NCBI GenBank assembly: GCA_020848455.1 | Contig: JADLAB010000076.1 | Location: 1-56,388 of the forward strand | Length of the DNA: 56,388 bases | Direction: 5' to 3' | DNA from: Polyangiaceae bacterium | GTDB taxonomy: Bacteria; Myxococcota_A; Polyangia; Polyangiales; Polyangiaceae | Shown: one piece after another, positions 31,554 through 39,449 of the stretch | Layout of the letters: each line of letters begins with the position of its first letter | How positions within the stretch are numbered: position 1 is the stretch's first letter | Notes under the pieces: generated by a model | The model's database searches: none | The model's input: only the letters and a program-made list of their open reading frames with translations | What the model was told of the DNA's origin: nothing | Translations under genes and position numbers: made by a program

Positions 31554-33329
31554 CTACTCCACGAGCCCCGCGCCGAACTTGCGCGGATCGCCGGCCGCCT
31601 CGACGCGACGCGGGCCCGCGCCGAGCACGACGAGCTGGATGGCACTCGTGTTCGGCTTCTTCGCCACGGTCTCGCCGCGCTGGCGCAGATCCTCGGCGAG
31701 CGCGTCGGGGGTCGCCTCCTCGAGCACGAGCCCGCCCATCGGAGGCACCTCGATGCGCGGATCGGCCACGGCCTCGGCGGCCGTGCGGTCGAACGCGAGC
31801 ACGGCGAGCACGACCTGCGCCACGCCCGTCGCGATGCGCGTGCCGCCCGAGCCGCCGAGCGCCAAGAGGGGCCGCCCGTCGGCGACGACGAGGGTGGGGG
31901 TCATGCTCGAGACCGGGCGCGCCCCCGGCCGCGGCAGGTTGACGCCGGGCTTGCCGAAGCGCTCCTCGGCCGCCTGGCGCGCGAAGTCGTCGAGCTCGTC
32001 GTTGAGCGGGAAGCCCCCGGCCGTGACGAGCCGCGCACCGAAGGCGTCGTTCACCGTGCTCGTGAGGCTGGCCACGTTGCCGGCGGCGTCGACCACGACG
32101 AGGTGATTGGTGCCGCTCTCGGCGAGCGGGAACCGGTCGGCCTCGCGGGTCGCCGTCTCGGAGATGGCCGCGCGGCGCGCACGCATGCGCTCGGGCGCCG
32201 TGAGCGCCGCGACGTCGACCTTCACGAAGGCCGGGTCGCCGACGAAGCGCATGCGGTCCGCGATGGCGCCGCGGAAGGTCTCGGCGAGCACGTGCTGGTA
32301 GCGGCCGGTCCCGTAGCCGAGGCGCGCGACGTCCGCGCGGCCGTGCATCGCCAGGGTCTCGAGCAAGAGCAGCCCGCCGGCCGACGGCGGCGGCATCGTG
32401 TAGACGTCCTTGCCTTCCCACACCGCGTGCAGGGGCTCGCGCTCGACGACGGCGTAGCTCGCGAGATCCTCGAGGGCGAGCCGGCCCCCGGCGGCGTTCG
32501 CGGTGGCGACGACGTCGCGCGCGAGATCGCCCTCGTAGAAGGCGGCGCGGCCCTCGGCGGCGAGCTTCTCGAGGCTGCGGCCGAGCGCCTCGTTGCGCGT
32601 GAGCTCGCCCTTCGCGAGCAAGCTCCCCGCGGGCGCGAACACCGCGGCGTAGCGCGGCGTCGCCTTCACCCAGGCCTCGTTCGGCCCGAGCGTGCGCGCG
32701 AGGTGCGGATCGAGCCGGAAGCCCTGGCGCGCGAGCTCGGCCGCCGGGCGGGCGAGCTCCGCGAAGGGCCGCGTGCCGAAGCGCCGGTGCAGCTCGAAGA
32801 GCCCCGCGACCTCGCCCGGCACGCCCACCATCACGCCGCGCCGCTCCTCCTTCGGGGGCCGCGCGTCGAAGTCGGACGGGCGGAGGTCGCGCGGCCCGAC
32901 CTCGCGGAAGTCGAGCACGGTGGCGCGCTTCGCCGCGGCGTCCCAGTAGAGCGCGAAGCCGCCGCCGCCGAGGCCGCTCGACACCGGCTGCACGACCCCG
33001 TCCACGAGGACCGCCGCGATGGCCGCGTCGGCGGCGCTGCCTCCCTCGCGCAGGACGGCGAGCGCGACCTCGGCGGCCGTGGCGTTCTCGGTCGCGACCG
33101 CGAGCCTCGGGCCGCGAGCCTCGGGGCCGGGTGCCGGCGCGCTCGTCGTGGCCGCGCTCGCGCCGGCGCTCGCGCTCGCGCCGCCGGCCGGCGGCCCGTC
33201 GGGCCCGCGCCCGAGGCCCCCGGGGCCACACGCCCAGAGGCCGAGCGCCACGGCGATGGCGAGGCTGCCCGCGAGCCCCGCGATGCGGGCGCGGGGCGTC
33301 GCGCGGGACGGATCTCGTTCGGTGTGCAC
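31554..33329 (-). CDS. ggt: Gamma-glutamyltransferase (lipoprotein)
   Basis: A 591-residue Ntn-type proenzyme. The N-terminus has a signal with lipobox LWAC, so the enzyme is probably anchored outside the cytoplasm. The large subunit is followed by the autocleavage/nucleophile Thr407 in GTNHLVVVD. Further family motifs are GGSAADAAIA, GLGGGGFALY and GNVASLTSTVND. Gamma-glutamyltransferases hydrolyse glutathione or transfer its glutamyl group. The start codon is GTG 33329; TAAGAC 6 nt upstream suggests leaderless transcription. It is divergent from a glutathione synthetase-like gene (136-bp gap), which supports a link to glutathione turnover. Confidence 0.93.
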   Translation of the reverse strand: MHTERDPSRATPRARIAGLAGSLAIAVALGLWACGPGGLGRGPDGPPAGGASASAGASAATTSAPAPGPEARGPRLAVATENATAAEVALAVLREGGSAADAAIAAVLVDGVVQPVSSGLGGGGFALYWDAAAKRATVLDFREVGPRDLRPSDFDARPPKEERRGVMVGVPGEVAGLFELHRRFGTRPFAELARPAAELARQGFRLDPHLARTLGPNEAWVKATPRYAAVFAPAGSLLAKGELTRNEALGRSLEKLAAEGRAAFYEGDLARDVVATANAAGGRLALEDLASYAVVEREPLHAVWEGKDVYTMPPPSAGGLLLLETLAMHGRADVARLGYGTGRYQHVLAETFRGAIADRMRFVGDPAFVKVDVAALTAPERMRARRAAISETATREADRFPLAESGTNHLVVVDAAGNVASLTSTVNDAFGARLVTAGGFPLNDELDDFARQAAEERFGKPGVNLPRPGARPVSSMTPTLVVADGRPLLALGGSGGTRIATGVAQVVLAVLAFDRTAAEAVADPRIEVPPMGGLVLEEATPDALAEDLRQRGETVAKKPNTSAIQLVVLGAGPRRVEAAGDPRKFGAGLVE

Positions 33330-33335
33330 GCGCAG

Positions 33336-33341
33336 GTCTTA
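33336..33341 (-). promoter_or_regulatory. Putative -10 (TAAGAC), leaderless start of ggt
   Basis: Minus-strand TAAGAC lies 6 nt before GTG 33329. It sits downstream of the terminator-like hairpin at 33355-33401. Confidence 0.3.
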
Positions 33342-33354
33342 TCACGCGTCGGCG

Positions 33355-33401
33355 AAAAAAAGGGCTGGGCGCGAAGGGCGAGCCGGGCTCTATTCGCGCC
33401 C
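33355..33401 (-). terminator. Hairpin plus T7 tract in the ggt/gshB gap
   Basis: GGGCGCGAA (33367-33375) and TTCGCGCCC (33393-33401) are perfect arms, and the loop contains a further palindrome GAGCC-G-GGCTC. Read on the minus strand, the stem is followed by AGCCC and seven T, like an intrinsic terminator. It would stop minus-strand read-through before the ggt promoter. As a near-perfect inverted repeat it could instead be an operator for the divergent pair. An overlapping alternative pairing (33372-33380 with 33397-33405) is also possible. Confidence 0.5.
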
Positions 33402-33465
33402 TTCGACGGCCGACCGCGCGCGAGGCGCGCGGCGCTCGCGCTCGTCCTCACCGGAGCCAGCCAGC

Positions 33466-34404
33466 ATGCGTTTCGCGTTCGTGATGGATACGCTCGATCG
33501 GGTCTCGCCCGACAAGGACACCACCTACGGCTTCATCGAGGCGGCGCAGGCGCGCGGGCACCAGAGCTACCACTGTCAGCCCCACGAGGTCGGTCACGCC
33601 GAGGGCCGCGTGCGCGCCGTGGTGCGGCCGATCCGCGAGCGCCCGGGCGCGCTCGAGCTCACGGGCGACTACGAGCGGCTGTGGCTCGACGAGGTCGACG
33701 CCGTCTTCGTGCGCAAGGACCCGCCCTTCGACCAGGCCTACTTCTACCTCACGCTCGTGCTCGAGCGGCTGCGCGGCAAGACCCTCGTCGTGAACGACCC
33801 GCGCGGGCTGCGCGACGCCAACGAGAAGCTCTACGCGCTCGAGTTCCCCGAGCTCGTGCCGCGCACGCTGGTGAGCTCGGACCGCCTGGCGCTGCTCGAC
33901 TTCGTGGCCGCGGTCGGCGGTCACGCCGTCATCAAGCCGCTCGATGGCGCCGGCGGCTGGGGCGTGCTGTCGCTGCGCAGCGACGACCGGAACGCGCGCG
34001 CCATCGTCGATCTGCACACGCTCGAGGGCAAGAAGCTCGCGCTCGTGCAGGAGTACCTGCCGGCGGTGGCAGAGGGCGACAAGCGCGTCCTGTTGCTCGA
34101 CGGCGAGCTGCTCGGGGCGATCGTGCGCGTGCCCATGCAGGGCGAGCTGCGCGCGAACATCCACGTCGGCGGCAGCGTGGCCCCGACCGAGCTCACGGCG
34201 CGCGAGCTCGAGCTCGTGGCCGCCATGGGGCCCCGGCTGCGCCGGGACGGGCTCGTGTTCGTGGGCCTCGACCTCATCGGCGAGCGCCTGACCGAGGTGA
34301 ACGTGACGAGCCCGACCGGCATCCGCGAGCTCAGCCGCTTCACCGGCGAGCGCGTGAGCGACCGCGTGATCGAGTGGGTCGAGCGGCACGCCCTGCCGCG
34401 CTGA
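33466..34404 (+). CDS. gshB: Glutathione synthetase (ATP-grasp)
   Basis: A 312-residue enzyme of the prokaryotic GshB type, which joins gamma-glutamylcysteine and glycine using ATP. The N-terminus MRFAFVMDTLDRVSPDKDTT is characteristic, followed by VFVRKDPPFDQAY, VNDPRGLRDANEKLYAL and the ATP-grasp elements VIKPLDGAGGWGV, LVQEYLPAV, GDKRVLLLDGE and LTEVNVTSPTGIREL. Length matches the family (about 315). No gshA lies in the window. It is divergent from ggt. Confidence 0.95.
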   Translation: MRFAFVMDTLDRVSPDKDTTYGFIEAAQARGHQSYHCQPHEVGHAEGRVRAVVRPIRERPGALELTGDYERLWLDEVDAVFVRKDPPFDQAYFYLTLVLERLRGKTLVVNDPRGLRDANEKLYALEFPELVPRTLVSSDRLALLDFVAAVGGHAVIKPLDGAGGWGVLSLRSDDRNARAIVDLHTLEGKKLALVQEYLPAVAEGDKRVLLLDGELLGAIVRVPMQGELRANIHVGGSVAPTELTARELELVAAMGPRLRRDGLVFVGLDLIGERLTEVNVTSPTGIRELSRFTGERVSDRVIEWVERHALPR

Positions 34405-34456
34405 GCCGCCCTCGGTTCTCGGTCGTCCGGTGCGGCTCGGTCGCGTGGGGGCGCGC

Positions 34457-34507
34457 GAAGCGGCCGTAACTCGGGGTAGAGCGGAGGTCTCGGGGCCGTT
34501 ACGGCCG
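34457..34507. repeat. 51-bp repeat, copy 1, with internal inverted repeat
   Basis: This copy matches the one at 34573 in 50 of 51 positions. Its ends, CGGCCGTAAC (34461-34470) and GTTACGGCCG, are perfect inverted repeats that can form a hairpin. It lies in the convergent region after gshB. Confidence 0.8.
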
Positions 34508-34572
34508 GTTGGGCACGCGCAAGTGCGCGATGGGTCGTCGAGGGCGCGAGCCTTCGCCCCGAAATGCGGCTC

Positions 34573-34623
34573 GAAGCGGCCGTAACTCGGGGTAGACCGG
34601 AGGTCTCGGGGCCGTTACGGCCG
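34573..34623. repeat. 51-bp repeat, copy 2
   Basis: Direct repeat of 34457-34507 with a G/C difference in the centre. The copies are 116 bp apart in the same orientation. The region 34405-34683 holds these repeats and no gene. Confidence 0.8.
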
Positions 34624-34683
34624 CTTGCTTGCGGCACGGGCGCGCGGGAGCACGCCTCTGGCCGTGAATGGACCGAGGGGCGC

Positions 34684-35442
34684 TCAGCCGCCGGTGCCGC
34701 CGGTGCCGCCGGTGCCACCCGCGCCGCCGGTGCCGCCCGCACCGCCGCAGCCGGGCGCGCTCACGCACTCGGGCGTGGCCGCGCAGTCGGCGCAGTCGCA
34801 GCCCTCGTAGAGGATGAGGCACACGCCGTCGTCGGTGCAGCCGGCCGTGCCCATGCAGACCGACTCGCAGATGCAGTCCGCGCAGCTGCAGGGATCGTCC
34901 GCGCCGCAGCTCGCGTCGACGGTGCAGGGCACGCAGGCCGGCTGACCGATGCAGTCCGGGCACTCGCACGAGTCGCCCGGCTGCGTGCAGGTGCCGTCCG
35001 CGGCGCCGCCCTGGCACGCGGCGAAGTTGTTGGCGCAGTTGGCGGCGTCGACGCAGTCGGCGCACGCGCAGCCCTCGTTGTACTCGTCGCAGACCCCGTC
35101 GTCGGTGCAGTACGGCTGGCCGCAGATGTAGGTGTTGTCGCACTCGTCGCAGGTGCAGGCGTCGTCGCCGTCGCAGGTTCCGTCGGTGACACACGCGCCG
35201 CACACGGGCGAGCCTGCGCAGTCGGGGCAGGTGGTGCAGTCCTCGCCCGGGTCGCAGGTGCCGTCGGCGGCGCCGAAGCAGCCCTGGCTGGTCGTGGTCG
35301 TGGTCGTCGACGACGAGGTCGTGGTCGTCGTCGTGGTCGTCGTGGTCACGCCGCCGCTGCCACCGGTGCCGTCGTCTCCGCTCTCCGTGCACGCGCCCCA
35401 CGCCATCATCCCGAGCACCGCGAAGGCTGCGACTTTTCTCAT
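34684..35442 (-). CDS. Cys-rich repeat lipoprotein with poly-Thr linker and Gly-rich C-terminus
   Basis: A 252-residue lipoprotein. The signal ends in WGAC (Cys18). A linker follows that is almost pure Thr/Ser (about residues 32-52). Six Cys-rich units of about 30-35 residues come next, each of the form DGxC...CxCxxC: CDPGEDCTTCPDC, CDGDDACTCDEC, CDEYNEGCACADC, CTQPGDSCECPDC, CGADDPCSCADC and one near the end with EGCDCADC. Acidic residues dominate (Asp/Glu), so metal binding is possible beside disulphides. The protein ends in a GGAGGTGG-type tail directly before the stop. No family name recognised. Downstream are the 51-bp repeats; upstream is a 309-bp gap. A TAACTC element lies 9 nt before the ATG. 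Confidence 0.8.
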   Translation of the reverse strand: MRKVAAFAVLGMMAWGACTESGDDGTGGSGGVTTTTTTTTTTSSSTTTTTTSQGCFGAADGTCDPGEDCTTCPDCAGSPVCGACVTDGTCDGDDACTCDECDNTYICGQPYCTDDGVCDEYNEGCACADCVDAANCANNFAACQGGAADGTCTQPGDSCECPDCIGQPACVPCTVDASCGADDPCSCADCICESVCMGTAGCTDDGVCLILYEGCDCADCAATPECVSAPGCGGAGGTGGAGGTGGTGGTGG

Positions 35443-35751
35443 GGTAAGACAGAGTTACCGCGAGGCTGCGAACCACGTCAAGCGCCCGCCGGCGCGCAGC
35501 GGCGCGCATGCGGCCGCGCCCGCAGGCCGCGCGGGCGAGCGCCGGCGAGCACGATCGCGACGTCCGCTGGCGGCTCCCATCCCGGCCGGCGCCGCAAGAC
35601 GCCGGCCCGGCTCGCGTTTCCATGAGGAGGCCCCACGACCGCCCGGCGTCCACGCCCGGTCGGTCACGGTCTCGCGGACCGCCGCCGTCGATTCCGAGGA
35701 AGCTTCGGGGCAGGCAGCCGGTTGTCGAACAGCCAGCCAAGGGAGAACGCG
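35443..35751. other. 309-bp divergent intergenic region
   Basis: Between the Cys-rich lipoprotein gene (minus) and the epsilon-like gene (plus). TAACTC on the minus strand (35452-35457) is a possible -10 for the lipoprotein. The middle part is GC-rich and I see no convincing ORF, RNA gene or repeat. Confidence 0.4.
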
Positions 35752-36057
35752 ATGCAACGACCCCACGATACCCGGCAGCTGCGGCTCGTTTTGCGAACGC
35801 CGTACCAGCTCGTGCTCGATCTGCCCTCGCGCCGCGTGTCCGCGGCCGCCCGCCACGGACGCCTGTCGATCGAGCGCGGCAGCGCGCCGGTGCTCGACTC
35901 GCTCGTGCCGGGCGACCTCTTCATCGAGGCGGCCGACGGGAGCGAGGCGCGCATCCCGGTGGGCTGGGGGTTGCTCACCTGGGACGGCAGCGAGCTCCGG
36001 ATCACGGTGAGCGAGGCCGAGCTCGAGCACGTGCGCACGCTGCCGCTCGCGGTCTAG
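35752..36057 (+). CDS. Orphan ATP-synthase epsilon-subunit-like protein
   Basis: A 101-residue protein whose whole length fits the N-terminal beta-sandwich of F1 epsilon: LRLVLRTPYQLVLDLPSRRV corresponds to the strand that normally reads MKLxIVTPEGxVF, followed by RHGRLSIERGSAPVLDSL and a GWGLLTWDG strand. The C-terminal helical hairpin of AtpC is short or absent. No other ATP synthase gene is in the window. GGGAGA lies 6 nt before ATG 35752; an upstream TTG (35722) is less likely. It is 68 bp upstream of recC on the same strand. It may serve a stand-alone or alternative F-type ATPase elsewhere in the genome, or have taken a new role. Confidence 0.7.
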   Translation: MQRPHDTRQLRLVLRTPYQLVLDLPSRRVSAAARHGRLSIERGSAPVLDSLVPGDLFIEAADGSEARIPVGWGLLTWDGSELRITVSEAELEHVRTLPLAV

Positions 36058-36112
36058 CCCGAGAAGAGCACGCCCCGGGCTGGCGCGGCGAGCCGCGCGG
36101 CGGGCTTTGCGC

Positions 36113-36118
36113 TATCGC
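36113..36118 (+). promoter_or_regulatory. Putative -10 (TATCGC), leaderless recC start
   Basis: TATCGC lies 7 nt before ATG 36126 of recC. There is no Shine-Dalgarno sequence. Confidence 0.3.
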
Positions 36119-36125
36119 GGCAGCC

Positions 36126-39100
36126 ATGCAGCGCGCGCCTCGCCCGAGTGCGGTGCCCGCCACGGTGACCGTGGTGCGCTCGAACCGCCTCGAGCGGCTC
36201 GCCGACGCGCTCGCGGACGTCGTGCGCGAGCCGCGGGGCGGGGTGCTCGCGGGCGAGTGCATCGTCGTGCCGGGGCGCGCGCTCGCCGTGTGGCTCGGGC
36301 GCGAGCTCGCGAACCGCCTCGGGGTGTGGCTCGGCGGCGACTTCGTGTACCCCCGCAACTTCGTCGAGCGCGCGCTCGGCGCCGTGCTCGGCCCAGCGAG
36401 CCCGAAGGAGCGGAGCTTCGAGGCCGAGCGGCTCGCCTGGGGGCTGTTCGATCTCTTGCCCGAGCTGTGGCACCGGCCGGAGCTCGGGCTCCTGCGGCGC
36501 CATGCCGAGACCGACGAGCGCGGGCGCTTCGAGCTCGCGGGCGCGCTCGGGCGGCTGTTCGACCGCTACCTCGTCTTCCGGCCCGACATGCTGCGCGCCT
36601 GGGAGCGCGGCGACGATCGCAGCGCGGCGACCGAGCCGTGGCAGCCCCTCCTGTGGCGGGCGCTCGTGGCGCGCTTCGGCGACCGGCATCCCGCCGCGCT
36701 CGAGCCGCGCTACCTCGCGGCGCTCGCCGCCCCCGCCGGCCTCCCGCCCGAGGTCGCGGCCGCCCTGCCGCCGCGGGTGTCCTTGTTCGTGCCGACGAGC
36801 CTGCCGCCGCTCTACGTGCGCGTCGTCGCCGCCCTCGCGCGCCACGTCGAGGTCCACGCCTTCTTCCTCTCGCCGTGTCGGGAGCACTGGACCGAGGCGT
36901 GGCGCGGCGCGGCGGCCGAGCCGCCGCCCGAGCACCACCCGCTGCTCGCGTCGCTCGGCCGCACCGGCGCCGACTTCGCGGAGCTCTGGCAGGAGGAGCT
37001 CGAGCGGCTCGAGGTCGGCGAGCAGGAGCCGCTCGACGCGCACGAGGAGCCGGCGGGGACGAGCCTGCTCGCCGAGCTGCAGCGCGATCTGCTCCTCGGA
37101 CGACCCCCACCGGGCCCGCCGGGGACGCGCGCGGCGGACGGGTCGGTCGCGCTGCACGCCTGCCACGGACCGCTGCGCGAGGTGGAGGCGCTCCACGGCG
37201 AGCTGCTCCGCGCGCTCGGCGACGTCGACGCGCCGCTCGAGCCGGGCGACGTCGGCGTGCTCGTGAGCGACCTCGAGACCTACGGCCCGCTCGTCGACGC
37301 CGTGTTCGACCGCGACCGGCACGACCCGACCTTCATCCCGTACCGGGTGGCGGGGCGCGCGACGCGGCGCGAGTGTCCGGTGGCCGACGCGCTCGTGCGC
37401 CTGTGCGCGCTCGCGCGGGCGCGCCTGACGGCCTCCGAGGTGCTCGACTTCCTCGCCCTCGAGCCGGTGCACCGCGCCGCGGAGCTCGCGCCCGCGGAGC
37501 TCGAGACCGTGGCGCGCTGGGTGGAGCAGTGCGGCATCCGCTGGGGCGTCGACGCCGCGCACCGCGCGGCGCACGGCCAGCCCGCGAGCCACGCGAACAC
37601 CTGGCGCTTCGGGCTCGAGCGCCTGCTCGTGGGCCACGCGCTGCCGCCCGCCTCGGGCGCGCTCTTCGGGGGCGTGCTCGGCCACGACGTCGGCGAGGGC
37701 GATGCCGCGGACCTGCTCGGGCGCTTCGCCGGCTTCGCCGAGCGGCTCTTCGGCTGGCTCGAGCGCCTGCGCGGGGCGCGCGCGCTCGCGGCGTGGCGCA
37801 CCGACCTCGGGCTCGCCGCCGAGCTGCTCCTGTGGGGCGACGGCGACGGCTGGCAGCACGAGCTCGTGCGCCGCGCGCTCGCCGCGCTGGCGGACGACGC
37901 CGCCGCGGCGGGCTGCGACGCGCCCTGCGGTCTCGAGGTGGTCGAGAGCGCGCTCGGCGCCGCGCTCGACCGCGCGCGACCCGACCCCGGGCCCTTCGGC
38001 GGCGGTGTGTGCTTCGGCACGCTCGGCGAGCTCGCGGCCGTGCCCTTCGAGGTCGTGTGCCTGCTCGGCTTCGGCGCGGGGCAGTTTCCGCGCCGCCCCG
38101 CCGAGCTCGCCTTCGATCTCTGCGGGCATCCCGCGCGGCGCGGCGACCCCGACGTCGGCCACGAGGACCGCTACCGGCTGCTCGCGGCCGTGTGCGCGGC
38201 GCGCCGGCGCCTGTGCGTGACCTACACCGGGCAGAGCGCGCGCGACGACGCCAACCTGCCGCCGGCGAGCCCCATCGTGGGCCTCGAGGCCGCCGCGGCC
38301 GCCACGACGGCGCTCGCGCTGCGCCACCCGCTCCAGCCCTGGAGTCGGCGCTACTTCGACGGTAGCGACGCGCGGCTCGCGAGCTTCGAGCGCGTCCACC
38401 TCGAGGGCGCGCGCGCGGCGTGCGCGCCCCCGCGCCCCGCGCCGCCCTTCTTCTCCGGCGCGCTGCCCGCCCCGCGCGCGGCGGACGCGCCGGTTTCGCT
38501 CGCGGAGCTCCTGCACTTCTTCCGCGGCCCGGCGCGCTACCTCTTCGAGCGCGTGCTCGGCGTCGAGCTGCCCGACGTCGACGACGCGCCGGAGGACCGC
38601 GAGCCCCTGGCGCTCGACGCGCTCGAGGTGCACCGGCTCGGTGCGCGCGTGCTCGAGCACCGCCTCGGCGGCGTGGGCGAGCACGAGAGCGAGATCCTGG
38701 CGCGCGCCGCCGGCCTCCTGCCGCCCGGGGCCGCGGGCGTCGGCGAGCACCGCGCGGCGTACGCACGGGCCCGGGCGATGCAGCAGGCGCTCGAGCCGTC
38801 GCGGCGCGCGCCGGCACGTCCGCCGCTCGTGCTCGACCGCGTCACGCCGTCCGGCGTGCGCCTGGTGGGCGCGCTCGACGGCGTGTGGGGCAGGGGGCTG
38901 TCGTTGTGTCGCCACGTGCGCGTCGGCGGGCGCGAGTGGCTCGAGCTGTGGCTGCGCCACCTGTGCCTGTGCTGGGTCGAGCCCGGCGGCCCCGGGCCCG
39001 AGAGCGTGCTCGTCGCCCGCCCCGCCTCGGACGAGGCGGGGCAGGTCGCCCGCCTGCGCCTGGGTCCGGTCGAGGCGCCGGCCGCGCGGCTCGACGAGCT

Positions 39101-39449
39101 CGTCGCCCTCTTCCGCTCGGGCTCGAGCGCGCCGCTCGAGCTGTTCCCGACCGCGAGCCTGCACTACGCCGAGCGCGTCGCCCGGGACGGCGAGCCGAGC
39201 GCGGCGCTCGCGTCGGCGCGCGCGCTCCTGCGGCGCCCGGCGCGCGAGGGACAGGCGGCGGGGGAACTCGTCGCCGGCTACACCGCGCGCGCCTTCGGCG
39301 CGGGCTACGAGCCGGCCGAGCGCTTCGCGGAGCTCGCGCTCGCGGTCTTCGGGCCACTGCTCGCGTGTGCCGAGCCCGACCCCGGCGCCGGGCTCGGTGG
39401 CGACGCCGGCGCCGGCGCAGAGGGGGCCGACGATGACCGGGCGCCGTGA
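36126..39449 (+). CDS. recC: RecBCD subunit RecC (exodeoxyribonuclease V gamma)
   Basis: A 1107-residue subunit that recognises Chi-like sequences and holds the split DNA strands. The N-terminal part is typical: VVRSNRLERLADALA, IVVPGRALAVWLGREL and WLGGDFVYPRNFV. Further on come LHACHGPLREVEALH, the fragment FVPTSLPPLYVRVVAALARH and PFEVVCLLGFGAGQFPRRP. Like other RecC proteins it has helicase-fold remnants without functional ATP motifs. ATG 36126 is the first start at the family N-terminus. It overlaps recB by 17 bp, so translation is coupled. Order recC-recB-recD is the usual bacterial operon order (E. coli has ptrA inserted). Confidence 0.95.
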   Translation: MQRAPRPSAVPATVTVVRSNRLERLADALADVVREPRGGVLAGECIVVPGRALAVWLGRELANRLGVWLGGDFVYPRNFVERALGAVLGPASPKERSFEAERLAWGLFDLLPELWHRPELGLLRRHAETDERGRFELAGALGRLFDRYLVFRPDMLRAWERGDDRSAATEPWQPLLWRALVARFGDRHPAALEPRYLAALAAPAGLPPEVAAALPPRVSLFVPTSLPPLYVRVVAALARHVEVHAFFLSPCREHWTEAWRGAAAEPPPEHHPLLASLGRTGADFAELWQEELERLEVGEQEPLDAHEEPAGTSLLAELQRDLLLGRPPPGPPGTRAADGSVALHACHGPLREVEALHGELLRALGDVDAPLEPGDVGVLVSDLETYGPLVDAVFDRDRHDPTFIPYRVAGRATRRECPVADALVRLCALARARLTASEVLDFLALEPVHRAAELAPAELETVARWVEQCGIRWGVDAAHRAAHGQPASHANTWRFGLERLLVGHALPPASGALFGGVLGHDVGEGDAADLLGRFAGFAERLFGWLERLRGARALAAWRTDLGLAAELLLWGDGDGWQHELVRRALAALADDAAAAGCDAPCGLEVVESALGAALDRARPDPGPFGGGVCFGTLGELAAVPFEVVCLLGFGAGQFPRRPAELAFDLCGHPARRGDPDVGHEDRYRLLAAVCAARRRLCVTYTGQSARDDANLPPASPIVGLEAAAAATTALALRHPLQPWSRRYFDGSDARLASFERVHLEGARAACAPPRPAPPFFSGALPAPRAADAPVSLAELLHFFRGPARYLFERVLGVELPDVDDAPEDREPLALDALEVHRLGARVLEHRLGGVGEHESEILARAAGLLPPGAAGVGEHRAAYARARAMQQALEPSRRAPARPPLVLDRVTPSGVRLVGALDGVWGRGLSLCRHVRVGGREWLELWLRHLCLCWVEPGGPGPESVLVARPASDEAGQVARLRLGPVEAPAARLDELVALFRSGSSAPLELFPTASLHYAERVARDGEPSAALASARALLRRPAREGQAAGELVAGYTARAFGAGYEPAERFAELALAVFGPLLACAEPDPGAGLGGDAGAGAEGADDDRAP

